Assembly (NCBI GenBank): GCA_963796155.1
Contig: CAWCKT010000005.1
Location: 35,555 to 99,554 of the forward strand
Direction of reading: 5' to 3'
Origin: AP-15 sp963796155
GTDB taxonomy: Bacteria; Pseudomonadota; Alphaproteobacteria; ATCC43930; CGMCC-115725
DNA: 64,000 nt
Made by a program: the position numbers and the translations under genes. Shown here one piece after another: positions 1-9,294 of this stretch (its first letter is position 1; every line of letters starts with the position of its first letter). The notes below the pieces were generated by a model. That model was not told where the DNA came from. It searched no databases and saw only the letters and a program-made list of their open reading frames with translations.

Positions 1-99
1 GCTCGGTTGATCAACCGCCGCGCCTGCCCTGGCTTGCACACGAATTAGGCAAGCTGCCCACGTCTTTGGGGGCTCCGCTGTTCTGCGCTTGACGCCTCG

Positions 100-114
100 T
101 TAACCAGTGGTTAA
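100..114. promoter_or_regulatory. CtrA-type TTAA-N7-TTAA site upstream of gltB
   Basis: The sequence reads TTAACCAGTGGTTAA, which is both TTAA-N7-TTAA and a perfect TTAACC/GGTTAA inverted repeat with a 3-base loop. TTAA-N7-TTAA is the known binding pattern of the alphaproteobacterial cell-cycle regulator CtrA. A TTGACG hexamer at 89-94 could be a -35 box whose -10 region would fall within or next to the site. The gltB start is 108 bases downstream. Function is inferred from the motif only. Confidence 0.4.
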
Positions 115-221
115 AGCGATTCGCGTTTCCGGCTATCTTGCGCATATTATTGCGTTTGCGCCGCCGCGAGGGAGGTGCGCGGTTAAATTTCGTCAACAGC
201 GTCAGGTGAAGAGCATTCGCG

Positions 222-3200
222 ATGACATCGCCCGAGAGACAGGGATTGTACGACCCGCGCAATGAGCATGATGCGTGCGGTATCGGTTTCGTCGCCAACA
301 TCAGGGGACGAAAATCGCATGACATCATCGTGCGTGGGTTGCAGATCCTGGTCAATCTCGACCATCGCGGCGCGGTCGGAGCCGATCCGCTGGTCGGCGA
401 CGGCGCCGGTTGCTTGATCCAGATGCCGGACGCGCTGCTGCGCGATTGGGCGGACCGGCGAGGCGTGACATTACCGCCCCCCGGCCGTTACGCGGTAGCG
501 ATGTGCTTTCTGCCGTGGGACGAGCGGGCCCGCGCGGTTGCGATCGGGCACGTCGAGCATTTCGTCGAGGCCGAGGGCCAGAGACTCGTCGGCTGGCGCG
601 ACGTGCCGACCGACACGACCGGGCTGGGCGCGCGCGTCATCGAGACGATGCCGTGGATCAGCCAGGCGATCGTCGCATGCAGCCCGGACATCGCCGATCA
701 GGATGCCTTCGAGCGCAAGATCCTGACGATCCGCAAGCAGGTCCTCAACGGCGTCGCGGGGCTGGCCGAGGAGCACGCGCTACTCCCAGCGTTGCGCGAT
801 CTCTATATGCCGTCTTTCTCGACCCGCACCGTCGTCTACAAGGGCTTGCTGCTGGCGCCCCAGGTCGGCAGCTTTTACGAGGATTTGCGCAACCCGCTGA
901 CGGTCTCGGCGCTCGCCTTGGTCCATCAGCGCTTTTCGACGAACACTTTCCCGTCCTGGCGGCTCGCCCACCCGTACCGGTTTCTGTGCCACAACGGTGA
1001 GATCAACACCGTGCGCGGCAACGTTAATTGGATGGCGGCGCGCCGCCAGGCGATGACGTCCGAGCTGCTCGGCGCCGATCTCGCCAAAATGGTGCCGCTG
1101 ATAGGACCGGGCCAATCCGACACCGCCTGCATCGACAACGCGCTCGAGCTGCTCGTCATCGGCGGCGGCTATTCGCTCGCCCATGCGATGATGATGCTGA
1201 TCCCCGAGGCCTGGGCCGGCGACCCGCTGATGGACCCGCAGCGTCGCGCATTCTACGAATATCATGCAGCACTGATGGAGCCGTGGGACGGCCCGGCGGC
1301 GATCGCCTTTACCGATGGGCGCCAGATCGGCGCCACCCTCGACCGCAACGGCCTCAGGCCGGCACGGTACATCGTCACCGACGACGATCACGTGATCATG
1401 GCCTCGGAGGCCGGCGTCCTGCCGATCCCGGAGGAGAAGATCACTCGCAAATGGCGGCTGCAGCCGGGCAAGATGCTGCTGATCGACCTCGAAGAGGGCC
1501 GCATCATCGACGACGCGGAGATCAAGCGCAAACTCGCCGCGGAGCATCCCTACGAGGCTTGGCTCGAGGCGACCCAGTTCAAATTGTCCGAGTTGCCGGA
1601 TTTATCGGAGGAGCACCAAGGGGAGTTCTCTCGGGCAGCGGTGCCGGCGCGGCCTAACGACCCGACGGCGCATCTCAACCTGCAGCAGGCCTTCGGCTAC
1701 ACCCAGGAGGACATCCAGTTCTTCCTCGAGCCGATGGCGCGCGACGCCGACGACCCGGTCGGCTCGATGGGCACGGATACGCCAATCGCGGCGCTGTCGA
1801 AAAAGCCCAAGCTCCTCTACAACTATTTCAAGCAAAATTTTGCACAGGTTACAAACCCGCCGATCGACCCGATCCGCGAAGAACTGGTGATGTCGCTGGT
1901 CTCGATGATCGGGCCGCGGCCGAACCTCTTGGGTCACGAGGCCGGCTCGCATTACCGGCTCGAAGTGTCGCAACCGATTCTGACCGACGGCGACCTAAAA
2001 AAGATCCATGGGATCGAGACCCTGGTCAGCGCCTTCCGCACCGATACGCTGGACGCCACTTGGCCGGCCTCGGAGGGTCCGGATGGAATGGCGCCCGCAC
2101 TCGACCGACTCTGCCGCGAGGCGATCGAAGCGGTACAGGCAGGGCACAACATTCTGGTCCTCTCCGACCGCGCGATCTCGCCCGAGCGGGTGCCGATCCC
2201 GGCCTTGCTCGCGACCTCGGCGGTGCACCATCACCTGATCCGGGAGGGCCTGCGCACCTTGACCGGCATCGTCATCGAGACCGGCGAGGCGCGCGAGGTC
2301 CACCATTTCTGCGCGTTAGCCGGCTATGGCGCCGAAGCGATCAACCCCTATCTGGCCTTCGCCACGATCGAGCAGATCCGTGTCGAGAATGGTCTGCCGC
2401 TCGGGCCCGCCGAAGTGCAAAAAAACTACATCAAGGCGCTCGGCAAGGGGATCCTGAAAGTCATCTCCAAGATGGGGATCTCGACCTATCAGTCCTATTG
2501 CGGGGCGCAGATCTTCGACGCGGTCGGGCTCGCCAGCGATTTTGTGGAGAAATACTTCACCGGAACGGCAACGACGATCGAGGGGGTCGGCTTGCGCGAG
2601 ATCGCCCGGGAAGCGGTCGAGCGTCACCGGCACGCCTATGGCGACAACCCGATCTATCATGACATGCTCGATGCCGGCGGCGATTACGCCTTTCGGCTGC
2701 GCGGCGAGGACCACGCCTGGACGCCGCAATCCGTAGCCGCGCTGCAGCACGCGGTGCGCGGCAAATCAGTGGCCGATTACCGGGCGTTTGCGGCGTCGAT
2801 CAACGACCAGAGCGAGCGCCTCTTAACGATCCGCGATTTGATGACCTTCGAGCTCGCCACAGAGCCGGTGCCGCTCGACGAGGTCGAGCCGGCTAGCGAG
2901 ATCGTCAAACGCTTCGCCACCGGGGCGATGAGCTTTGGCTCGATCAGCCGCGAGGCCCACACCACCCTCGCCATCGCGATGAACCGCATCGGCGGCAAGT
3001 CCAATACCGGCGAAGGCGGTGAGGAAGCGCAGCGGTTCAAGCCGCTGCCCAACGGTGACTCGAAGCGCTCGGCGATCAAGCAGGTGGCCTCGGGCCGGTT
3101 CGGCGTCACCACCGAATACCTGGTCAATGCCGACGTCCTGCAGATCAAGATGGCCCAAGGCGCCAAGCCCGGCGAGGGCGGTCAATTGCCGGGGCACAAG

Positions 3201-4895
3201 GTCGATAAGGCTATTGCCAAAGTGCGGCATTCGACCCCGGGGGTCGGTCTCATTTCGCCGCCGCCGCATCACGACATTTACTCGATCGAGGATCTGGCGC
3301 AGCTGATCCACGATCTGAAGAACGCCAATCCGCGGGCCGCGGTGTCGGTCAAGCTCGTCTCCGAGGTCGGCGTCGGCACGGTCGCGGCCGGCGTCAGCAA
3401 GGCGCGCGCCGATCACGTGACAATCGCCGGGTTCGAAGGCGGCACCGGGGCGAGCCCGCTGACCTCGCTGACCCATGCCGGCTCGCCCTGGGAGATCGGG
3501 CTCGCCGAGACCCAGCAGACCCTGGTGCTGAACGGCTTGCGCGGCCGCATTGCCGTACAGGTGGATGGCGGGCTGCGCACCGGCCGCGACGTGGTGGTCG
3601 CGGCCTTGATTGGCGCCGATGAGTTCGGCTTCTCGACGGCACCCTTGATCGCGGCGGGTTGCGTGATGATGCGCAAATGCCACCTCAACACCTGCCCGGT
3701 CGGCATTGCGACCCAAGACCCTGTCTTGCGCGCCCGCTTCACGGGCCAGCCCGAGCATGTGATCAACTATTTCTTCTTCGTCGCCGAAGAAGTCCGCGAG
3801 CTGATGGCCAAGCTCGGCTTCCGGCATTTCCACGAGATGATCGGCCGGGTCGACAAGCTCGACATGGTCCGGGCGATCGAGCATTGGAAGGCCAAGGGCG
3901 TCGATCTGACCCGGCTGCTCCATCAAGCGCCGGCGAAGCCCGGGGTGGCGATCCACAATTGCGAACGGCAGGATCACCACCTCGACAGGGCGCTCGACAA
4001 TGAGCTTATCGCGGCGGCAGGAGCAGCACTCGACGAGCGCGCGCCGGTGCGCGTCGACCGCGAGATCAGAAATGTCCATCGTACCGTCGGCGCGATGCTG
4101 TCGGGCGAGGTCGCGCGGCGCTATGGACATGCGGGTCTGCCGCAGGACACAATCTGGGTGACTTTCCGCGGCAATGCCGGGGGGAGTTTTGGGGCATTCC
4201 TCGCGCGCGGCGTCACCCTCGAGCTCTATGGCGACGCCAACGACTATGTCGGAAAGGGATTGTCCGGCGGGCGAGTGATCGTGCGCCAGCCGACCGAGGC
4301 GCAGCGCGAGCCGACTGAGAACATTATTATCGGCAACACCGTGCTGTACGGCGCGATCTCAGGCGAAGCCTATTTCGAGGGTGTCGCCGGTGAACGCTTC
4401 GCAGTGCGCAATTCGGGTGCAGTCGCGGTAATCGAGGGGACCGGCGATCATGGCTGCGAATATATGACGGGCGGGGTGGTCGTTGTGATCGGCGACACCG
4501 GCCGCAACTTCGCCGCTGGGATGTCGGGCGGGATCGCCTATGTCTGGGACCCGAAAGGCCGGTTCAAGAGCCTGTGCAATCTCGCCACGGTCGATCTCGA
4601 AGCGGTCGCGCCGCCCGATCCAGCCGAAGCGGATGATCCCGACCGGCCGCACCAGCGCTCGCCCAATGTCGAGGATGCCGGCATGGGCGATCTGTTGCGC
4701 TTCGACGCCGCCAGGCTGCGCATCCTGCTCGAGCGTCACATGCTGTTCACCGGGAGTGCGCGGGCGCGCGCACTACTCGAGGACTGGGAAAACGCGGTTG
4801 CCGGCTTTGTCAAGATCATGCCGAGGGATTACCGGCGTGCGCTTCTCGAATTGCAGGCCGAGCGGCAGGCCGCCAGCGTCGCCGCCGCGCAATGA
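222..4895 (+). CDS. gltB: Glutamate synthase (NADPH) large subunit
   Basis: This is the large subunit of glutamate synthase, which moves the amide nitrogen of glutamine to 2-oxoglutarate to give two glutamates in central nitrogen assimilation in the cytoplasm. At 1557 residues it has the normal family length. After a short propeptide the class II amidotransferase domain opens with the nucleophile motif CGIGFVA near residue 19. The FMN/synthase domain includes the GEGGE segment and the 3Fe-4S cysteines at about 1147, 1153 and 1158 (C-VMMRK-C-HLNT-C). The C-terminal GXGXG beta-helix follows. The first ATG puts the catalytic Cys in the usual place; the ribosome-binding sequence (GGTGAAGAG) is weak. 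gltD starts 12 bases downstream, so the two form an operon. A CtrA-type palindrome lies upstream. Confidence 0.97.
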   Translation: MTSPERQGLYDPRNEHDACGIGFVANIRGRKSHDIIVRGLQILVNLDHRGAVGADPLVGDGAGCLIQMPDALLRDWADRRGVTLPPPGRYAVAMCFLPWDERARAVAIGHVEHFVEAEGQRLVGWRDVPTDTTGLGARVIETMPWISQAIVACSPDIADQDAFERKILTIRKQVLNGVAGLAEEHALLPALRDLYMPSFSTRTVVYKGLLLAPQVGSFYEDLRNPLTVSALALVHQRFSTNTFPSWRLAHPYRFLCHNGEINTVRGNVNWMAARRQAMTSELLGADLAKMVPLIGPGQSDTACIDNALELLVIGGGYSLAHAMMMLIPEAWAGDPLMDPQRRAFYEYHAALMEPWDGPAAIAFTDGRQIGATLDRNGLRPARYIVTDDDHVIMASEAGVLPIPEEKITRKWRLQPGKMLLIDLEEGRIIDDAEIKRKLAAEHPYEAWLEATQFKLSELPDLSEEHQGEFSRAAVPARPNDPTAHLNLQQAFGYTQEDIQFFLEPMARDADDPVGSMGTDTPIAALSKKPKLLYNYFKQNFAQVTNPPIDPIREELVMSLVSMIGPRPNLLGHEAGSHYRLEVSQPILTDGDLKKIHGIETLVSAFRTDTLDATWPASEGPDGMAPALDRLCREAIEAVQAGHNILVLSDRAISPERVPIPALLATSAVHHHLIREGLRTLTGIVIETGEAREVHHFCALAGYGAEAINPYLAFATIEQIRVENGLPLGPAEVQKNYIKALGKGILKVISKMGISTYQSYCGAQIFDAVGLASDFVEKYFTGTATTIEGVGLREIAREAVERHRHAYGDNPIYHDMLDAGGDYAFRLRGEDHAWTPQSVAALQHAVRGKSVADYRAFAASINDQSERLLTIRDLMTFELATEPVPLDEVEPASEIVKRFATGAMSFGSISREAHTTLAIAMNRIGGKSNTGEGGEEAQRFKPLPNGDSKRSAIKQVASGRFGVTTEYLVNADVLQIKMAQGAKPGEGGQLPGHKVDKAIAKVRHSTPGVGLISPPPHHDIYSIEDLAQLIHDLKNANPRAAVSVKLVSEVGVGTVAAGVSKARADHVTIAGFEGGTGASPLTSLTHAGSPWEIGLAETQQTLVLNGLRGRIAVQVDGGLRTGRDVVVAALIGADEFGFSTAPLIAAGCVMMRKCHLNTCPVGIATQDPVLRARFTGQPEHVINYFFFVAEEVRELMAKLGFRHFHEMIGRVDKLDMVRAIEHWKAKGVDLTRLLHQAPAKPGVAIHNCERQDHHLDRALDNELIAAAGAALDERAPVRVDREIRNVHRTVGAMLSGEVARRYGHAGLPQDTIWVTFRGNAGGSFGAFLARGVTLELYGDANDYVGKGLSGGRVIVRQPTEAQREPTENIIIGNTVLYGAISGEAYFEGVAGERFAVRNSGAVAVIEGTGDHGCEYMTGGVVVVIGDTGRNFAAGMSGGIAYVWDPKGRFKSLCNLATVDLEAVAPPDPAEADDPDRPHQRSPNVEDAGMGDLLRFDAARLRILLERHMLFTGSARARALLEDWENAVAGFVKIMPRDYRRALLELQAERQAASVAAAQ

Positions 4896-4907
4896 CGGCT
4901 TTGTCCG

Positions 4908-6359
4908 ATGGGTAGGCCGACCGGGTTTCTCGAGATCGAAAGACGCGACCGGCCGTATGAGAAGTCGGATGTCCGCCGCCGGAGCTGGAAGGAATTCGTC
5001 AAGCCGCTGCCCGAGGGCGAGACCCGCAGGCAGGCGGCGCGCTGCATGGATTGCGGCATCCCCTTCTGTCACGAGGGCTGCCCGGTCAACAATCTGATCC
5101 CGGACTGGAACAATCTCGTCTATCGCGACCAGTGGCAGGCAGCCCTCAAGACGCTGCATTCGACCAACAATTTTCCCGAATTCACGGGTCGCGTCTGTCC
5201 GGCGCCGTGCGAGGCGTCCTGCACCCTCAACATCGACGACAACCCGGTCACGATCAAGACGATCGAGTGCGCGATCGTCGACCGCGGCTGGCGCGAAGGC
5301 TGGATCGAGCCGGTCGTAGCCGCGCGGCGGACCGGCAAAAGGGTCGCCGTCGTCGGCTCGGGTCCCGCCGGGCTTGCTTGCGCGCAGCAACTGGCGCGCG
5401 CCGGTCACGCGGTAACGATGTTCGAGAAAAGCGACCGGATCGGCGGCCTGTTGCGCTACGGCATCCCCGATTTCAAGATGGACAAATCGCTGATCGACCG
5501 CCGCGTCGATCAAATGAAGGCCGAGGGCATCAGCTTCCGCACCGAGGTCGAGGTCGGGGTCGACGTCGAGATCGCCTCATTGGTCCAGGAATTCGACGCG
5601 GTGGCGATGGCCGGAGGCGCCGAGGCGCCGCGAGATCTCGAGGTGCCGGGGCGCGAGCTCGACGGCATCCATTTCGCCATGGATTTCTTGCCGCAGCAGA
5701 ACAAGCGCTGCGCCGGCGACAGCGAGAAGCGCGCCGCACCGCATGGCGCCATCACCGCCGCGGGCAAGCACGTCGTCGTGATCGGCGGCGGCGACACCGG
5801 GTCGGACTGCATCGGCACCTCGGTGCGCCAGGGGGCGGCGTCGATCACCCAGCTCGAAATCCTGCCGAAGCCGCCCGAGCGCGAGAACAAGGCACTGACC
5901 TGGCCCGACTGGCCGATGAAACTCCGTACCTCATCCTCGCAGGAAGAGGGTTGCGGGCGCGACTGGTCGGTGCTGACCAAGCGGGCGCTGGGTGAGGATG
6001 GGCGTGTTACAGCACTCGAATGCGTCCGCGTCGACTGGACCAAGAACCAGGACGGCCGTTTTGTGATGACCGAGGTTGCCGGCAGCGCCTTCCACCTCGA
6101 GGCCGACCTCGTCCTGTTGGCGATGGGGTTTCTCGGCCCGCGTCGGACCGGCATGGTCGAGCAATCCGGCGTCGAGCTCGACCCGCGCGGCAATATCCGC
6201 GCCAATACCGTCGACTACCGCACCTCGGTCCCCAAAATCTTCGCCGCCGGCGACATGCGGCGCGGCCAGTCCCTCGTGGTGTGGGCGATCCGCGAAGGCC
6301 GCCAATGCGCCCGCGCCATCGACGAATTTCTGGTGGGCACGAGCCTCTTGCCGCGGTGA
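4908..6359 (+). CDS. gltD: Glutamate synthase (NADPH) small subunit
   Basis: The small subunit feeds electrons from NADPH through FAD and two 4Fe-4S clusters to GltB. The N-terminal ferredoxin-like domain has its cysteines at 46, 49, 54 and 58 (RCMDCGIPFCHEGC) and a second set in GRVCPAPCEASC. Two Rossmann folds follow: an FAD-binding VVGSGPAGLACA near residue 147 and an NADPH-binding VVIGGGDTGSDC near 290. A final FAD-contact motif, FAAGDMRRGQSLV, lies near the C-terminus. The 483-residue length is standard. It follows gltB by 12 bases and is followed by a GC-rich hairpin that separates it from the convergent treY. Confidence 0.97.
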   Translation: MGRPTGFLEIERRDRPYEKSDVRRRSWKEFVKPLPEGETRRQAARCMDCGIPFCHEGCPVNNLIPDWNNLVYRDQWQAALKTLHSTNNFPEFTGRVCPAPCEASCTLNIDDNPVTIKTIECAIVDRGWREGWIEPVVAARRTGKRVAVVGSGPAGLACAQQLARAGHAVTMFEKSDRIGGLLRYGIPDFKMDKSLIDRRVDQMKAEGISFRTEVEVGVDVEIASLVQEFDAVAMAGGAEAPRDLEVPGRELDGIHFAMDFLPQQNKRCAGDSEKRAAPHGAITAAGKHVVVIGGGDTGSDCIGTSVRQGAASITQLEILPKPPERENKALTWPDWPMKLRTSSSQEEGCGRDWSVLTKRALGEDGRVTALECVRVDWTKNQDGRFVMTEVAGSAFHLEADLVLLAMGFLGPRRTGMVEQSGVELDPRGNIRANTVDYRTSVPKIFAAGDMRRGQSLVVWAIREGRQCARAIDEFLVGTSLLPR

Positions 6360-6369
6360 GGGGGGAGCG

Positions 6370-6401
6370 GGCGGGGAGGCATGGGCCCCGCCTCCCCCGC
6401 C
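6370..6401 (+). terminator. GC-rich hairpin between convergent gltD and treY
   Basis: GGCGGGGAGGC at 6370-6380 pairs with GCCTCCCCCGCC at 6390-6401, with one bulged base. It lies 10 bases after the gltD stop. There is no clear T-run, so it is either a weak intrinsic terminator or part of a GC-rich intergenic repeat. The rest of 6402-6516 holds no gene. Confidence 0.35.
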
Positions 6402-6516
6402 GACCCCCTGGGCGAACCGCCAGGGTAACCCGGGATCCCGCGGCTCATGCCCAAGCTCGTCGCGACCACTATAGACCCTTCCGCCGAGCATGTTGAGCCC
6501 CCGGGCTCGGGTCTTG

Positions 6517-9294
6517 TCACTCCTGCAAATTGTCGGCGTCGGGCCCACCGATCAACACGCTGACAGGAAAATCGCTGAGCAGATCGGCAACGCGAACGCG
6601 CTCTTGCAGAACCAGTCTGCGCCCTGTGAACAGGTCTCGCCAAGCTCCGGTTCCGGGAAGCACGATCTCGGCGGCGCCCCAATCGGCGGTCGGACCACCG
6701 CGATATAGTGCGTAGATTAGGCGCGGTACGGCGACGACGAGCGACACGCCGCTCCGATTGCGGGCGAAAGCACAAAGGTGCCCGCTCCTTTCCCCATCGA
6801 CTTCGAGCGGCTGGTAATCAGCCTCGGCGAATAGGTCCGGATGCGACCGCCGCCACTCGAGCAGCCGTCGCGTGACGAAGAGTTTCTCGCGTCCATCCTG
6901 CCAACATTGGGTGAGATCGGTTGGGGCGACGGCAGCGACCTCTGCCAATAACGCCTGCCGAATGTCCCAATCTACCGGCTGGCGATTGTCGGGATCGACC
7001 AGGCTGTAGTCCCACAGCTCGCCACCCTGGTAGATGTCGGGCACACCGGGCACGGTCAGCTTGAGCACAAGCTGCGACAGCGAGGCTATCGCACCGAGCC
7101 GTGCGAGCGATCTGACGAAGGCGTGGAATTCCGTGAGGAACGGACTTTCCCGAGACGCGTCGAGCACGGTGCGGACAAAGCGCTGGAGCGCTGCTTCGTA
7201 GGCAGTATTCGGGTTGCTCCAGCTCAACTCCTGCTTGCCCTCCCGGACCGCCTTGATCATGTAGGCCTCGATGCGCTCGCCAAGCCGGCTGATGCCGGCC
7301 ACGTCGTCCGGAGCGAGATCCGGCGGCCAGGCGCCGAGCAAGGTCTGGTAAAAGAGGTATTCGACATTGCGGTCGGGGACGATCTCGCCGTCGACTTCGG
7401 CTCGGCGCGAGCGATTGAGGCGAAGCCACTGCGTCACCCGGTCGCTCCAATTGCGCGGCATCTCGGACAACAGCGCGAGCCGCACGCGCGCGTCCTCGCC
7501 GCGCTTGGTGTCGTGTGTGGCTGTCGTCACCATTGCCCGCGGCCAAGAGCGCGCCCGCTCCTGGGTCAGATGATGGAAGGCAGCGACCGACGTGCCAAAG
7601 CGCCGCGGATCGCCGCCGACCTCGTTGAGCGCGAGCAAACGGAAGTAACGGTAGTACGCGGTGTCCTCAAAGGCCTTCGCCATCACCGGCCCGGTCACTT
7701 GCTGGAAGTGCATCGCCGCGCGCAGCGTCCCGGCGCGATGCTGGTGAAGGTTCTGATCCGCCAATTCGCCGGTGAGCACCGCGTGGAGAAAGTCGAAAAT
7801 GCTCAGGTCAGACGCGCGCTGGTGTTTCCTCGCCAGTGCCAGAGCCCATTCGATGTAACGGCGATCGTCCGCGCCGGCGCCCTGCGGCGAAACATAGGTC
7901 CGGTACACCGGAAACGCCGCGATGACCTCTTCCAGCGCGGCCAGCATGCTACGCAATGTGAAGTCCCGGGTCCGCCGCTCGCTCATCGACAGCTCGTGAA
8001 ACTCCTGGGCAAGGACGTTCATCTCGCTGGCGAGGTTGACCTGCATGATGCGTTTCTTGCAGGCATAAAGGATGTCGTCGAAGCTCTCGTCCGGATTGGC
8101 GAACCTGCTGTAAATACGCGTCATCGCCGCTTCACCCGCCGGGTCGACGAAGAGGTCCAGCACCTGATTGACAAAGTCGTAGCCGGTGCTGCCGGCGATC
8201 GGCCAGTCGGGAAGGGTTTCGTACCGCGCGAGAATTTTCTCAACGATGATATAGAGCGGCTCGGCGAAGCGCTGCTGCAGTCGCTCGCAATAGGCGCGGG
8301 GCTCGAAGAGCCCATCGATGTGATCGATCCGCAGGCCTTCCACATCGCCGCGCTCGATCAGGCGAAAAACCAGCCGATGGATGTGCTCGAACAGCTGGGG
8401 GAGCTCCACGCGCAGCCCGGCAAGCTCGTTGATATTGAAGAAGCGACGGTAATTGATCTCCTCTGCGGCAACCCGCCAGTGGGCGATCCGGTATGCCTGA
8501 GCCTCGAGCAGTCGGTGCAACCGGCGAAAGCTCGAAGGGTTGCCGGGTTCGCCTGCGAACCGTTTCAGCGCGACGTCGATCGCCGCGGCGACAACAGTTT
8601 CGCCAGCGCGTTCCGCCAGCCGAAATTTGAGCTTGGCCGCGCGCTCCCGCACATCGTCCCCGCGCCGCGCATCGGCAATGGCGCACTCCCGTGCAAGTCC
8701 TGCAAGCCTTTCCCCGCCCATCGCGAGAATTGTCTCGTAAGAACGCGGCGAAATCGGAAAGCGATGATCGAAGTACCACGCGCTGAAGCTCCCCTCCTTG
8801 GGATCAAAGCGAAGCACGATCTCGCCCCTTTCCAGGATTACACCGTACTGATCGCCGAGCACCGGGAGAAGCACGCGACCCTTGAGGTCGGGGCGACTGC
8901 TGTCCCAATTGATGTCGAAGTAGGCGGCGAATGGAGAATCTCTGCCCCATTCGAGGACATCGAGCCACCAGGCATTGTCCTTTCCGCCGACGCCCATATG
9001 GTTCGGGACAAAATCGAGGATCAAGCCCATGTCGTGGGTGCGCAGAGCATCGACCAGCGCGCCGAAATCTGCCTCGCTTCCGATCTCGGGGTTGAGCCGG
9101 TTGTGATCGATGATGTCATATCCGTGGGTCGAGCCGGGGCGCGCCTGCATGATCGGCGAGGCATAAACATGACTGATGCCGAGCGCGGCGAGATACGGCA
9201 CCAAGCCGGTCGCATCGCGAAAAGTGAAGCGGCGGTGGAATTGTAAGCGATAAGTGGCGCGGATTGCGGTGAAGGCGTCGGTGCGTGCGTTCAT
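6517..9294 (-). CDS. treY: Malto-oligosyltrehalose synthase
   Basis: This GH13 enzyme turns the reducing-end alpha-1,4 bond of a malto-oligosaccharide into an alpha,alpha-1,1 bond, making a terminal trehalosyl unit for TreZ to release. The 925 residues match the family. Typical TreY segments are present: TYRLQFHRRFTF at the N-terminus, DFVPNHMGVGGKDNAWW in region I, the nucleophile region GLRIDHIDGLFEP, the acid/base Glu in IIVEKILARYE, and the C-terminal VPGVPDIYQGGELWDYSLVDPDNR. Its ATG overlaps the malQ stop (ATGA), so it is translationally coupled as the last gene of the seven-gene alpha-glucan cluster. TreZ, its partner enzyme, lies two genes upstream. Confidence 0.95.
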   Translation of the reverse strand: MNARTDAFTAIRATYRLQFHRRFTFRDATGLVPYLAALGISHVYASPIMQARPGSTHGYDIIDHNRLNPEIGSEADFGALVDALRTHDMGLILDFVPNHMGVGGKDNAWWLDVLEWGRDSPFAAYFDINWDSSRPDLKGRVLLPVLGDQYGVILERGEIVLRFDPKEGSFSAWYFDHRFPISPRSYETILAMGGERLAGLARECAIADARRGDDVRERAAKLKFRLAERAGETVVAAAIDVALKRFAGEPGNPSSFRRLHRLLEAQAYRIAHWRVAAEEINYRRFFNINELAGLRVELPQLFEHIHRLVFRLIERGDVEGLRIDHIDGLFEPRAYCERLQQRFAEPLYIIVEKILARYETLPDWPIAGSTGYDFVNQVLDLFVDPAGEAAMTRIYSRFANPDESFDDILYACKKRIMQVNLASEMNVLAQEFHELSMSERRTRDFTLRSMLAALEEVIAAFPVYRTYVSPQGAGADDRRYIEWALALARKHQRASDLSIFDFLHAVLTGELADQNLHQHRAGTLRAAMHFQQVTGPVMAKAFEDTAYYRYFRLLALNEVGGDPRRFGTSVAAFHHLTQERARSWPRAMVTTATHDTKRGEDARVRLALLSEMPRNWSDRVTQWLRLNRSRRAEVDGEIVPDRNVEYLFYQTLLGAWPPDLAPDDVAGISRLGERIEAYMIKAVREGKQELSWSNPNTAYEAALQRFVRTVLDASRESPFLTEFHAFVRSLARLGAIASLSQLVLKLTVPGVPDIYQGGELWDYSLVDPDNRQPVDWDIRQALLAEVAAVAPTDLTQCWQDGREKLFVTRRLLEWRRSHPDLFAEADYQPLEVDGERSGHLCAFARNRSGVSLVVAVPRLIYALYRGGPTADWGAAEIVLPGTGAWRDLFTGRRLVLQERVRVADLLSDFPVSVLIGGPDADNLQE

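Noticed and set aside
7123..9246. Long plus-strand open frame of 707 codons inside treY
   Set aside because: Antisense shadow of treY; the minus-strand product has all TreY motifs.
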